From Ambrosia x helenae (taxonomy: Eukaryota > Streptophyta > Magnoliopsida > Asterales > Asteraceae): DNA of 64,000 nucleotides. Under the pieces are notes generated by a model. The model was not told the origin of the DNA. It ran no database searches and worked only from the letters and a program-made list of their open reading frames with translations. The stretch lies in the NCBI GenBank assembly GCA_030844895.1, contig JAUTDX010007095.1, positions 372,001-436,000 of the forward strand. Reading direction: 5' to 3'. Of this stretch, positions 45,320 through 57,375 are shown in pieces (position 1 is the stretch's first letter; each line of letters begins with the position of its first letter). A program made the translations under genes and the position numbers.

Positions 45320-46497
45320 ATAGCTTATAGTGATGTTTTGTGCGTTAAAATAATTATGCTTTTGACCACAAATGTGACTACCTTCCAATGCTGACTAAAA
45401 TGAATGGAGCTTTGATATCTTCTAGTCAACTTCTTCAAATCACTCAATTTCTTGATATTGTATATATACATCCAAGATACAAGATTTTTAGCACACTATA
45501 CATCTTTATCCACTGCTAACTGTTGCTTTTGTATGCAAAATGATGTTGTAGTCAGGTTGTATAACTTGTTTGGTTTCGAGTCAGGTTCAAAACTGATCTA
45601 TCACATGGGCAAGCACCCATTTGCTACGGTCCATAGTTCTTTCCAGCTTAATTCGGGTCCAGGTCCGCTCTTGGCCTAGCGCTCACTCGTACCGAAATTT
45701 TTGCTTCGCAAGGCAACGCTTAAGGTGGTTAACCAGATGCTATGGCATATTGGCATACAAATTTACAATAATATTCTTCCATTTTCAATATAAAAAATGA
45801 AAGTAAAAAACACTTTCATACACTATGTAATCCAAAACATCATCCTTGAAATTTCAGAGGCTTTTTTAGCAATTTGTATAACATACCAACTATTGTCTTG
45901 TGACCCATTCTTGAATTACCTCCACCCAATCACGTTTAACTATTTATGGTATTTGAAACCGAGCAATCCTTATAAGCCCCACATCTATTATGTTCACCGT
46001 CAATGTATGATTTGTCAAGAATGCTGCAATTTTTGACAGTCTCAACTGCGCTTCATCCACATCTATTATGTTTGTATGATTTGTCAAGAGTGCTGCAATT
46101 TTTGACAGTCACATTAACTGCGCTTCATACTTCCGTTAGTTCTACTTAACATAATATTAATTTTACGTCATAAAAACTTGCATAGACAATGAAAACGAGA
46201 GCCTGTTTCTAGAGCCCAAATATGCACATCTATGCAGTCTTTGATTCATGATGTACGGGTCATTACAGCAGCATTTGCTCTTGAATTGTATATTTCGGCT
46301 ACCGAAACGATTACCATTTTTTCCTACCAATATAAAAAAATGCAGAAAAAAACAAACATAAACAAGAAGCAAGGCATCAGACACGATTTTAAGAAACAAG
46401 AAAAACATTAGATCCCAACAACATATGTTTCAAAGTTCTGTTTTTTATTGTTTTTTTTTTCATCCCCTATCATTTGTTCATGTTTTTTCTTCCTTCA
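45320..46497. other. spacer, no gene seen; contains a 70-bp duplication
   Basis: Two copies of catctattatgtt … tgctgcaatttttgacagt … aactgcgcttcat occur at about 45,982-46,055 and 46,061-46,128. Sequence close to 46,497 is probably the 3' untranslated region of the UBA gene. Confidence 0.5.
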
Positions 46498-48500
46498 CTA
46501 AAGAGAAGGAGAAGTAACAAACTGTCTGGGGAAACTGAACAACTCTTTCTCTTCAAAAGGAGACGCCCATTCGCGAGAACCACCTGCAGATACTTCAGAG
46601 CCCACCGCACCTAACCCATTTGAATGCAACCCGATTGAAAGCCCGTTGTTCCCATTCGATAGAGCACCCATTGGTGGTCTCCTTGCAGTCTTACCACCAC
46701 CCAGAGCAGTACCCATCCACATACCGTTGGGCATTGATGGGCTGCTAGGTGGAAGAGGAAGCCGGTCTAGACTCCAGTCTATGTTTGTGTAATCAAACTG
46801 CAACGAGTCGCACGCGTTCCAGTCCACAGGAGATGATGGGCCTGATGACCCGTTTGAGCCCAACCCAGAGAAAAGCCCGAGAGAAGAAGCAGCTGCTAGG
46901 GTAGGAGTGGTGGTGGTACCCATGGTTCGGTTCCACATGCCACCGTTGTTGAAGCCCTGTTGACTAAAATGGTCAAATGGGCCACTGCTTGATGCATACT
47001 GCTGCTGAGGAAGTGGCTGATGCTGCTGTTGCTGATAATGGAGCTGGTCATACAGATGAGAACTGTTGACCGTACCCCCGAAGCTTGAATTGTTAAAGCT
47101 TCTTGTGGTAGCAGGCCCATGTGAAAACCCGTTTGAAGTCGCATTCAAATTCATATTCATCACGGGATCGACAATATTTGGATGCCAATCAGATGCTGAC
47201 GAAGACGAGTTTACACTTGTGGGTATAGTCTTTGGTTTTGGCCGCTGCATCACAATAACAGGTTCCCGAACCGACCCCAACTGAAGATTCTTTAATTCTG
47301 TCGTTATATTTGCATATCTGGGATCCGTTCTAGCTGGTGCTGATGCCGCCTGTACTGGAGAAGCTAAAGAATAAGAGACAGAAGGGTTTGAATTTGACCC
47401 ACCTACTGCCACGGGCCACCGCTTCTCTACGGACGGAGTACCAACACCAACGTGTTGCTGTTTTGTCCAATCAGAGTTCGGCGGAATTTTTTTCAGCAAC
47501 TGCAAGCTTTTGATCCCAGGGTCTGTTGATGTGGGTCCTACTGTTACAGCCGATTTTGTGTAATTGTAATTTGAATCCTTTTCATCAGTTTTCTGGTGTA
47601 TAGGTATAGCTTTTGATATTGTTCTTGAGGTTGATGAAACCTTACCATTACCCAGAGCTGGAAAAGCACCAGTTTCCTCATGCGTCGGCGCCATGGCAGC
47701 AGGAGATTGTTCCTGTTTCTGAACTTTTAAGGCTTCTGCCGCCTGGTCAAGATCACCTTCACAAGCAACAATAGCCCGTTCTACCTCCTGTTTCGAGCAT
47801 TTAAACTTTATTTCCATTTCAGTAATTTGAGCAAGTTCCTCTGATATGTCAATTTTCAAATTACCGCCACCATCAACGTTATTATGCCCCTGGTGGTTGT
47901 TTGAATCTTCACCGCCTTCAAACAACCATGCAACCGATTGTTCAACTTTACCTTCATTTAATATAAGAGCCATTGTTGCACGTTCTGATGAAAATCCCAT
48001 CGCCACAAGCTGTTGAGCAAGTGATTCTAGTTTTCTTGACATTAGATAACCACTGCATTTTTCATGAAGTTCTTGAGCCCGTCTTTCTTTTTGCGTTGAT
48101 GTTTCTTTTCATTTTTTTGACGGATTTTTTCACGTTTGTCATTATCAACCCCCGGAATTGTGTCATTGCGGTTGGATACTTGAGATACTTTTTCTTTGGG
48201 ATCTTCGGATTCACCTGACCAGCTCCCGTTGTTGGATATAGAATCATATTCCATCCCCATAACAGAGTTTCCATTATGGTCCTCTGTATCATCAACATTC
48301 CGAGAACGCCCATTTATGTGAATAGATGGAGCAACAGACACAGGCGTAGTATCAAGTGTATGAAAGGTTCCTAAAAGCGGATTGTAACCACTACCAGCAA
48401 CACCTGCGTTAGCATTGGATGTGGTTTTGGTTGAAGACTTTTGTGGATCCTTGACAGCAGCTCTTTTGTCCTTTGACTTTGACTTGGATGCAGGAGACAT
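46498..48500 (-). CDS. UBA-domain protein, plant-specific, one frameshift
   Basis: A single coding exon on the minus strand from ATG 48,500 to TGA 46,498, about 665 residues. The N-terminal 135 residues are Ser/Lys/Asn-rich and basic (MSPASKSKSKDKR, KREKIRQKNEKKHQR). A frameshift near 48,090 in an A-run separates them from the rest; shifting one base recovers ERRAQELHEKCSGYL and then MSRKLESLAQQLVAMGF. The UBA fold (MGFSSERATMALILNEGKVEQSVAWLFEG in pieces: MGFSSERATMAL, VEQSVAWLFEG) binds ubiquitin in known family members. A second UBA-like helix set (KCSKQEVERAIVACEGDL) follows, then a Ser/Gln/Asn-rich disordered tail. Both halves look intact, so a sequence error or recent loss is likely. 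An upstream 5'-UTR intron (48,517 to about 50,296) is probable. Confidence 0.83.
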
Positions 48501-50800
48501 TGTAACTTCCAGCTTTCTATAATACCAAGAAACTTTGTTCGTCAGCTAACCATAGAAGGTATACAACATTTGCTAAACTCATAATTAAAATCCTAATGAC
48601 ACTACAAAATAAAAACTAAGTGATTAACTTGTTTATATTAGCATAAATGATGTAATACTAGATGCCCAGACCACATAAGGAATAACATTAACCAAAAGGA
48701 CTCACTAAAAGAAGGCATAGCATGCAAACATAATATGCATAAGTTATGGAAGAAACGTAAACCTGCTTCTATTCCAGTCTTATTTAATTGCCAATTCGCA
48801 TAGACAGATGATGTTTGTATCGTTGTAGCATTACATTACCAATGAACTTTAATGATAATTTCCATCATTGTACAAAGTTATAATTCTTAAATCAAGATCA
48901 TTTTGACCATATTGGTTACTCGAAAACAAGCATATATGCCAGGCTCACACAATTTCTGAGCAAAGAGAACACTAAATTGAATATAAAATCAAAGTTTAAT
49001 GAAATATCATCTGGCCAACAGTTCTCTTATTCATGTATATTGTATTCGGAAAGAAAAAAATCTGCAGTGATACACAGATGAGATGTTACATGAAAAGTTG
49101 ATTAATATGCAGAACAAAAACAGCAATTCCTTAACGGTATAAACAATTCAGCCAAACAGAGCTGAGAGCACTGATTTCAACAAGTCTAACAATTACATAT
49201 ATGTACTATGGATGGATGGAGAAATGCATATCAACAGAATGCAACTGATGAACCTTTTCAAATTAAAAAAAAAAGGGATCTAGATTCCTGGTTTAATAAC
49301 AGAATGAAGTTTGGCTGAGCAAGGTTTGAAAATCAGTGTATAAGGCACCATTAAATGTTGTTAGATCAGGTTCGTGGCGTTTTCATGGTGTCAAATTAGC
49401 TCTGTGAAGGTTCTAGGAGCACCATTAATGTTTTACAAGTAAATAAAATTACATCAAATGCAATATAAACAAGACCTTAAATCTTTATACTTACAATCGT
49501 ATATTCGTATCGAATCTTAAACAAAAGAAACAAAACGACAAGTACTCAATTTAATGGTTGTAGAGTTTAAGATTAAAAACGGCAACCTAATCCACGCAAT
49601 AAACACAACATTCCAAGATCCAAAGATAGAACAATAACAAAACTAGTAAAAAAATCTATAGCTATTCACCGGACATAGCTAGAGAGCTAAACGGTTCAAT
49701 AAAATACAGGCACGTGTCAAAATATCTCTATTCAAGTAATAGATCTAAGTATCTAACGCTCGCATACAACAGGCCGGTCGACAACATGTTCCAATTCAAT
49801 AATCAACACCATTGACCGAAGATTGTAAGGCAGATTAACGAGCATGTTGAACAACTAGCAGTCATTACTCATTACTCAAAAACATTCCATTAGCAAAAAG
49901 CAACCCTAAGTCCTAACACCTAACTGTTAAACAATCCATCATCTTCCTAATAACAAAAACAACACACATTATCAAAACCTACTAACAACACATTAAAACA
50001 TCAAAAAACGATTTAATATTTTAATGTCAAATTGTCATAATAACATGTTATTGTAAGACTTATGCCAAATTAATAAACATTAATTACTAATTTGACATTA
50101 TAACCTTTAGGTTAAAAATATCCATTTCTCCTACAAATGGACCAAATCTCAACATATTAAATCAAAATATTAAACACAAATAAAACAAATCAAATTCCAC
50201 AATTAACCTATCAAATTATTACAAAAAAACGTAAAAACATAATTAAAAGGTTATTAAAAACGTAGAAATGATGAAAATGAAGGGATTGACTTACAGACGC
50301 TTGCTAGGGTTTGAATAGAAATGAGGGAAATGAATAATGATTGATGTTATGGATTATTGTTGGGGTTTTGTGAGAGGATTGATATTATGTTATGGTATGG
50401 TATGGTTTGTGGATCGGCTAGGTTTTGGAAGGTGGAAATTTCGGACGTGGTTTCCGTCTTTGCCTTGTTTCTTCTTTCTCTCTCTCCTCTGTCTTTTAAA
50501 CTGGGATGGGGAACCACAACTTTCTACTTTTACCCGAATTGGATTTTGTTCCGACTCTACCCGGTAACCATGACGACCCATTAAAGAATACAATTTTAAG
50601 GTGTTACGGCATTCAGAACCCGTCCCATATCCCCAACCATATAATTTAAGAAAAAATTATAGTTTTCTAAATTTGCCTTTCAATTTTTTAAATTCTCCGG
50701 CATCCCATTCCCCATTTATTTCCCTATAAGTTTTTTTTATTATTTTATTTTTTTACAACCAACATTAATCTACTCCACCTTTCATTTGTATATTTTATTA
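48501..50800. other. 5' region of the UBA gene: probable UTR intron and promoter
   Basis: No coding frame. Minus-strand sequence near 50,296 (gcaagcgtctg before taagtc) looks like the end of a first non-coding exon, and an acceptor-like ttctag lies near 48,517. A C/T-rich stretch at 50,455-50,500 and TATA-poor sequence beyond may hold the promoter. AT-rich filler from 50,580. Confidence 0.45.
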
Positions 50801-52680
50801 CTAGGTTAGAGCCCCGTGGGGACCCACGGTGCAAATCAAAGTAAATTAAAAATAATATTAAACTAAGAGTTGTATTATTCAAGTTGAGTGCCCGTAAAAC
50901 CAATCAATATATCCAACCTAATATTAACATGCAATTCCAAAACAAACAATCAACTACCATGAAAAAAAAAAATCAAAATAATGTTAATGTAGTAAATTAA
51001 ATATTAAAACAAAAGTATTCAAATAAAACTTGTATTATTGAAGTTGTATGTACATAAGTTCAAAGATGATAAGTAAAAAAATGCATCAAAATTTTTTACC
51101 TTATTCATAAAGCTTGAAATACTTCTTTGTACACGACGTTGGATGTTTTGTTCGTCAGTTCACCATCTTCATCCAGTATAACTATCTTCAGTCCATCTCG
51201 ACTTCTGACCCTTGATAGTGCAACATACAACTGGTCGTGCGAAAAAACCGGATCCTTCAAATACAACCCAACTCTCGATAACGATTGTCCTTGACTTTTG
51301 TTTATTGTCATTGCGAAAGAAACAGCAAGTGGAAACTGTCTTCTGTTAAATTTAAAAGGAAGTTTCTTATCCGAAGGGGATTAAGTAATTCTTGGAATAA
51401 ACGTTCGCATTCCAATGTTGCTTCCTGAAATGATTTTGGCTTCAATTACACGTTTTCTCATTTTCACAACTTGTAACCTTGTCCCATTACACAGACCGCT
51501 TTTCTGATCAATGTTTCTTAGTAACATTACAGGAACACCAACTTTCAAAACCAGACGATGGTTTGGTATTCCAGAAAACTTAAGACCATTCAGCACATCG
51601 GGAGAAACTAATCTTTCATCAACATGTTCATTTACATCTTCGGACTGACAAACACTGTCTGAACTAAGATACTCAACTTCGTCACCTGGAAACATAGAAA
51701 GTAATCTATCATTAATTTCTTGGACAACTTCATTCAACGGTGCCAATATAGCTCGATCTTGAAAATAATCGGGGATGTTGATGTTATCCACAAGTGACGA
51801 ATACACAAAGGATATCAAATCAGAGACAGGATCCGAAGATTGAGAAATAAGTAAGTCATCAGGTATCTCAATAACATCCTGATCATCACTTATTGTATCC
51901 ACCTTTCCTTCTCCTATATCCAGAAGCCAAGATGCAAAGTTTTTAGTTTCCTCGATATCAGACTTGGAGGTTCCTGAAAGCAACCTCATATTTTTCGTTA
52001 ACTCTAAAACAACGCATCTGTGCCAAATGTATGATGAACTTAAAGAGGCATTAACAATGTCATGCCTAGTTCCATTTGGTACAACTGATAGATTTTGTCT
52101 AAAGTCACCCCCAAACACAACAACCTTTCCACCAAATAACAAATCAGACGAGTCATCAGGATGAACAGCAAATACATCTTTTAAGCTTCGATCTAGTGCT
52201 TCAAAGGCATGTTTATGAGTCATGGGTGCTTCATCCCAGATAATCAAATCGGTTTTTTTAAGCAGTTGTGCAACATCACCGTTAGGTGGTATGTAACACA
52301 TAGAATCTTCAGTTAGGTTTATAGGAATACGAAACCTGGAATGTGCTGTCCTACCACCTGCCAATAGCAAAGATGCAATACCACTCGAAGCAACATTCAA
52401 AACAATCTTTCGTTTACATCTTATGGATGAAACTAGTGTCTTCCACAGGAACGTTTTACCAGTACCACCGTAACCATAAACAAAAAAAACTCCTCCTTTC
52501 TTCTCATCGACAGCTTTCATTACACAGTTAAAAATATTTTTCTGTTCATCTGTTAAAGAAGCGGACTGAGTATCAAATTCTTCAACCAAACTGTTTGTGT
52601 CATATCCCAACTCCTCACAAATAAGACGATTGTCTAATGACGATAGAAACTCATTCTCGGGATATGGCATGCCTACGAAA
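50801..52680 (-). mobile_element. Helitron, 3' part, with terminal hairpin
   Basis: Minus-strand order: helicase coding sequence, about 300 bp of AT-rich sequence, then a 7-bp hairpin CCGTGGG-ga-CCCACGG (plus 50,814-50,829) nine bases before the terminal CTAG (50,801-50,804), with a T following as host base. This is the canonical Helitron 3' end (hairpin, CTRR, insertion between A and T). The upstream half, including any Rep domain, is cut off at 52,680 by a chromovirus. Confidence 0.88.
51105..52680 (-). pseudogene. Helitron PIF1-like helicase, C-terminal part with one stop
   Basis: SF1B helicase domain of the Helitron rolling-circle transposase. Walker A GYGGTGKT (about 52,450), Walker B LIIWDEAPM, motif III VVFGGDFRQ, ELTKNMRL and the C-terminal AMTINKSQGQS and LYVALSRVRS boxes are all present. 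One in-frame TAA (51,381) lies between PRIT and SPSDKK; otherwise about 525 codons are uninterrupted. The N-terminal side stops at FVGMPYPENEF where the chromovirus LTR begins. Confidence 0.93.
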
Positions 52681-55459
52681 TGTCGTAGACTGGAACTATC
52701 ACACCCTCAAATTTCCACTGCGGGGTTTATACCGCGAGGCGCATGACAGACCAGGATCCCATAGCCATAAGTCACAGGAACGAACTCTAAATGCCCAAAC
52801 ATTTAGTTCGTTTTCAAAAACCAAGTTTAGTTAAGCTGCGGAAGCGTAAACCAAATTTAAACCTTTTTAAAAACCATGCGCAAAACATCGCGCCCAAATT
52901 GAAACCATACGAAAGCATAATATGTAATTTATGTGTATGCCCGAGACCCCAAATGCAGTGAAGTGTACAGTGCTTTCTAATCCTGGCACCGGAAGCTAAC
53001 TACCTGCAAAAGCATGTAAATCGTATGTCAACATAAAGCTGGTGAGTTCACAAAGTAAGGTAGTTTAATATGCAAACGCGCTGGTTTCCAAAACCACGTA
53101 AGTAAGTAATAACGTAGGTCCTCCAGACCAAAAAGTTAAAGAGTTGTCAGTTTAAGTGTGTCAAGGGTAGCTAGCCCACTCAATGTAACTAAACAAAATT
53201 ATTGGGAAACCTTCAGGAAAATAGTTATTTGCCTCAATGACTGGCGTCTATCAACACCAGTCGGAAATTGTGGTCAGAAGTTCATGCCCGTGCCTCAAGC
53301 ACCTCAGACATGAGGTGCTGCATCAACCTAATAGCGCTATCAACTAATACCCCGTTCGCCTCCAGCGATTAACCCAATAATATGCAAGGACTTTCAATGA
53401 TAGAGTGTTTAGATTACAAAGGACCAATAAGTTTTAAACTGACCGAAAACCCGATCCACACAAGGAATCGTAAAACCCGACCCACACAAGGAGTCAAAAC
53501 CCGACCCACGCAAGGAGTCAAAGCATCTCATAACCCGAAATGTAAAAGTAGTCCCAAAGCGGACTAGAAAGCGTTTTGTAAGTTGTCTCAAACCCGAGAC
53601 ACATGCTTTTGAGAAAAGAATAGTGAAACTCACCTTAATGTGCAAGCAAAAGAAATCCAAACCGCAAGTAAAGTATGCTACCGACACCCTAACATAAGTG
53701 TCACTAAGTGAGTATAGGCGTAATATCGCTACACCATATAACTCGTTTGTCCAAGGCGTTTTAAACGTTCAAAAGTGTGTATGTGACGCCTAGTGATTCT
53801 ACATGAAATAGTAAACCCTACGGACTCGTTGGTGAATGTGTTGGTTAAAATTAGTTTCTACATTCCGTATGCGTCTCAAACAAGTGTACTTCAGTTACAT
53901 GTCAATTCCATACCACTTAAGACCTCAACTAATCACATAAGCACATAATACACAATCTGTGTTTTCAGGACAGATTGTGCGCCATCAAAACGAATTTATT
54001 TAAAATAGTAAATCAGTGAGTTAACCTCCCAAATTTTTACTGAATTTTCTTTGGGATTCACTCAACAATACTTATTTCTTTTTTGTCTTAAATCCAAACA
54101 CAAAAATAATTAAAATTCGTCTAATTCAGCTATGTTCAGAAAACCTTCCTAACAGGTCAGTTTGGTAGATAATTTCCTAAAAATTGTGTATTCATCCAAA
54201 CGGGATGAATACACTTGGAAAACTCATATTACTCCAATATTAACCTTCTGTAAAAATTTCACAACCCAACTCTTAATAAAACTTGAGTTATGATGTTTCA
54301 AAGTTGACTCAGTTTGATACCCGAAATTCTGACCTGACCTATTTTCAATGAAAATTCCAAAAACGACTCAACCGACGTCCAAGATACTTGATTTTACACA
54401 TTATGAAAAGCTAAGACCAAGTGTGACTCAATCATGCAAAGAAAATACCAAAATCGTTATGTTAAGGTCGTGTTACAGCCCCTACAAGTTCGTCAAATCA
54501 TTTTGTCCAGCTTTTAGTTTTGCCTAAATCATACTTTAATCGACTACCGTGTGCATAAAAACAATTAACAAACATCAATCATCATTACCAAACATCCCTA
54601 ATACTTATTATGATCAGATTCTACTACTAAACATGCAAAGATCACAACTTTAAAGACCAAAACATCAATAACTTGCGCAACAAGTATCCTATGATGTTAC
54701 TAATCGTTTATTATTATGTTTGATCCGTTAAATCTTCAAAAACTTCATGTTTCAATGATTATTAAAAACTTTCAGACCTGGACAAACTTTGTTACATGAT
54801 TTTTATAACAAAAACACAAGATAAAAGTGTAAGGAATCAAAGATTATACCCTTGGCTCTTCGATTCGATCAACCGTGCGCCTTTGGAGCTTCCCAATTGA
54901 TGATCTTGAGCCTTAGCAGGAGCTTTAGGGTTAATATTTCGTGTGGGGCAGTAAGGGGGCGATTAGGGTTGAGTTTAGGGGTTGCATGGGGGTTAAGGAT
55001 GCTTAAATAGGAGTTTAAGGCGGTTTAGACCCGTCAGACACGTGCGAGCGGCCGCTCGGGCCCTGTGAGCGGCCGCTCACAGGCCCGAGGCCCTCGTGCG
55101 TGTCTCGTTTCGTCACCCGACGCGTTATCCTTCGACGTTTTCATTATTTCGGACCGTAACAAGTGCAACCCCATGCGTTAAGACCCTAATCAACCTCATA
55201 CTCCACTTTTAGTGATTTTTATTAACGTATTCGGTTTAGGTTCACATAATCACGTATGGTTTTCACATAAGTTCATCAAATATCACAGAGACACATAAGT
55301 TCGCTATTCACCAACGTCCGAGGTTCACTAATCATGTACCCGATATTATCTCACAACAATGCACGTGTGTCCTATATAGTTAACCCTAGTTAAGTATAAT
55401 GCAAGGAACGTAACTAGAGTTTAGTTAAAGTGAGAACCTGAATTTGCGGGGTATCACAT
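52681..55459 (-). repeat. 3' LTR of chromovirus, about 2.78 kb
   Basis: On the minus strand it begins TGTGATACCCCGC after the polypurine GGGGATGA and ends CTACGACA, next to helicase sequence. It contains GC-rich palindromes (55,044-55,090) and no gene. Short frames inside (for example 53,382-53,567) reflect small tandem words such as cccgacccacacaagg. Confidence 0.75.
55044..55090. repeat. GC-rich palindromes with two GCGGCCGC octamers
   Basis: GAGCGGCCGCTC occurs twice (about 55,047 and 55,067). The second is the centre of a longer inverted repeat in which CTCGGGCCCTGT is mirrored by ACAGGCCCGAG with one base missing. Confidence 0.85.
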
Positions 55460-55670
55460 CATCCCCAAGTTGAAAAGAATTTCGTCCCGAAATTCAGCAA
55501 GTAAACAGTAAAGCCAGCTAGAAAAGTGTACGCTTGGTTCCCGGATGTCACATCATCCCCAAGTTGAAAAGAATTTCGTCCCGAAATTCAGCAAGTAAAC
55601 AGTAAAGCCAGCTAGAAAAGTGTACGCTTGGTTCCCGGATGTCACATCATCCCCAAGTTGAAAGGAATTT
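55457..55670. repeat. 94-bp tandem duplication at the chromovirus polypurine/LTR border
   Basis: The word catcatccccaagttgaaa occurs at 55,457, 55,551 and 55,645: two full 94-bp units and a partial third. Each carries a copy of the polypurine motif (minus strand). Confidence 0.92.
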
Positions 55671-55681
55671 CGCCCCGAAAT

Positions 55682-57375
55682 TCACTTTGAGTGAGCTGCT
55701 TTATGTTCGGCATTTGATCTATGCACAGGTTCATGTTCAGTAAAGAGGTGTGGGTATTTGAGCCGCATCTGATCTCTGCGCTCCCACGTGTATTCCGATC
55801 CTAGACGGGGATTCCACCGTACCTTAACAATAGGTATAGTGCTTTGTCTGAGTTTCTTGACGCCCTGCTCAAGAATCTCTACTGGTTCTTCTACGAACCG
55901 TAGCTGATCGTCCACCTGGATCTCCTCCAGTGGCACTACCAGTGTCGTATCTGATAAGCATTTCTTTAAGTTCGAGACGTCGAATACATTGTGTACTCCA
56001 CTGAGTTCATCTGGTAGATTTAGCTGGTAAGCTACCGGACCAATCCTTTTGACAATCTCGAAAGGTCCAACGTATCGGGGGTTCAACTTCCCTCGTTTTC
56101 CAAAGCGTATCACTCCTTTCCATGGTGACACCTTTAACAAAACCTTGTCCCCAACTTGGAACTCCAAAGGTTTTCTACGTTTATCAGCATAACTTTTCTG
56201 TCGATCCCGAGCAGCAGCCATCCGGTTTCTAATTTGCACTATCTTCTCAGAAGTTTCGTGCACGAGTTCGGGACCTGTTAGTTGGCTATCCCCAACCTCA
56301 GTCCAACAGATGGGAGACCTACACTTGCGCCCATAAAGTGCCTCAAAAGGCGCACACTGTATCGAAGTGTGGTAACTATTGTTGTAAGAGAATTTGATCA
56401 AGGGCAAGTGCTTATCCCAATTATTGCCAAAGTCCACCACGCATGATCGTAGCAGATCCTCTAATGTTTGGATGGTACGTTCACTCTGTCCATCCGTCTG
56501 AGGGTGATAGGTTGTGCTCATATCTAAGCGAGTCCCCAAAGCGTTTTAGGAGAGTAGTCCAAAAATGAGAAGTGAATCGCGCATCGTTATCAGATATAAT
56601 AGAAGTAGGCACCCCATGCCTAGAGACTATCTCCTTGATGTAAAGGTTTGCTAGTTTCTCCAATGAGCCAGTTTCCTTTATTGCCAAAAAGCGGGCCGAT
56701 TTGGTTAAACGATCCACGATAACCCAAATCATGTTATGGCCCGTTGGAGTTATGGGAAGCTTTGTAATAGAATCCATGGAAATTTCATCCCATTTCCACA
56801 TAGGAATTTCTGGTTGTTTGAGTAGGCCTGAAGGTTTTTGATATTCAATCTTAACCTTCGCACAAGTCAAGCACTTACTAACATAAGTGGCTATCTCAGC
56901 TTTCATGTTTGGCCACCAGTAAAGAGTCTTAAGATCTTGGTACATCTTGTCCGAACCAGGATGCACCGAATAGCGAGAGGTATGTGCTTCATCAAGCACC
57001 AGTTGTCTGAGATCCCCAAATCGTGGTATCCAGACCCGATCCATGAAGTACTGAAGACCACCCGTCTTCCGTTCCAAGTGCTTACCAGCACCATGTAAAG
57101 CTTCAAGCCCGATGTTTTCTTCTTTCAAGCCTCGCCCTGGGCTTACCTTATCAGGAAGATTAGAATTTATAGTGGGTTGTAAAGCTCGCACCCGTTTAGG
57201 TTCCGTTTCCTTTCGGTTGAGGGCATCAGCTACTACATTAGCTTTCCCTGGATGAAATTTGATGGCACAGTCATAATCATTCGAAAGTTCAACCAGCGAC
57301 GTTGTCGTATGTTCAGCACCTTCTGATCAATTATATGCTGAAGGCTCTTGCGATCAGTGAAAATTGTGCACTTTT
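55682..57375 (-). pseudogene. chromovirus pol: end of RNase H and integrase
   Basis: RNase H tail from 57,375 (TIFTDRKSLQHI, RWLNFRMIMT with a frameshift, then KFHPGKANVVADAL in the next frame). The integrase has the zinc-binding region (HTSRYSVHPGSDKM with CLTCAKVK) and the catalytic Asp, Asp, Glu in ISMDSITKLP, IISDNDARF and GQSERTIQTL. A one-base shift near 56,520 splits it. The C-terminal part carries LKVSPWKGVIRFGKRGKL (GPY/F region) and a chromodomain-like end, VKVRWNPRLGSEYTWE, ending at 55,682. Confidence 0.9.

Larger units (their letters stand above)
52681..57375 (-). mobile_element. Ty3/gypsy chromovirus (Tekay/Del-like), 3' part
   Basis: Minus-strand: end of RNase H, integrase with C-terminal chromodomain-like tail, polypurine region, and one long LTR (52,681-55,459). 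It inserted into the Helitron helicase. The 5' two thirds (LTR, gag, protease, RT) are missing because another LTR starts at 57,376. Only one flank is available, so no target duplication can be tested. Confidence 0.85.

Noticed and set aside
46896..47284. Open frames on both strands inside the UBA gene
   Set aside because: Shadows of the intact UBA coding frame.
53382..53567. Arg/Thr-rich frame in the chromovirus LTR
   Set aside because: Made of three short tandem words (cccgacccacacaagg type); no protein signature.
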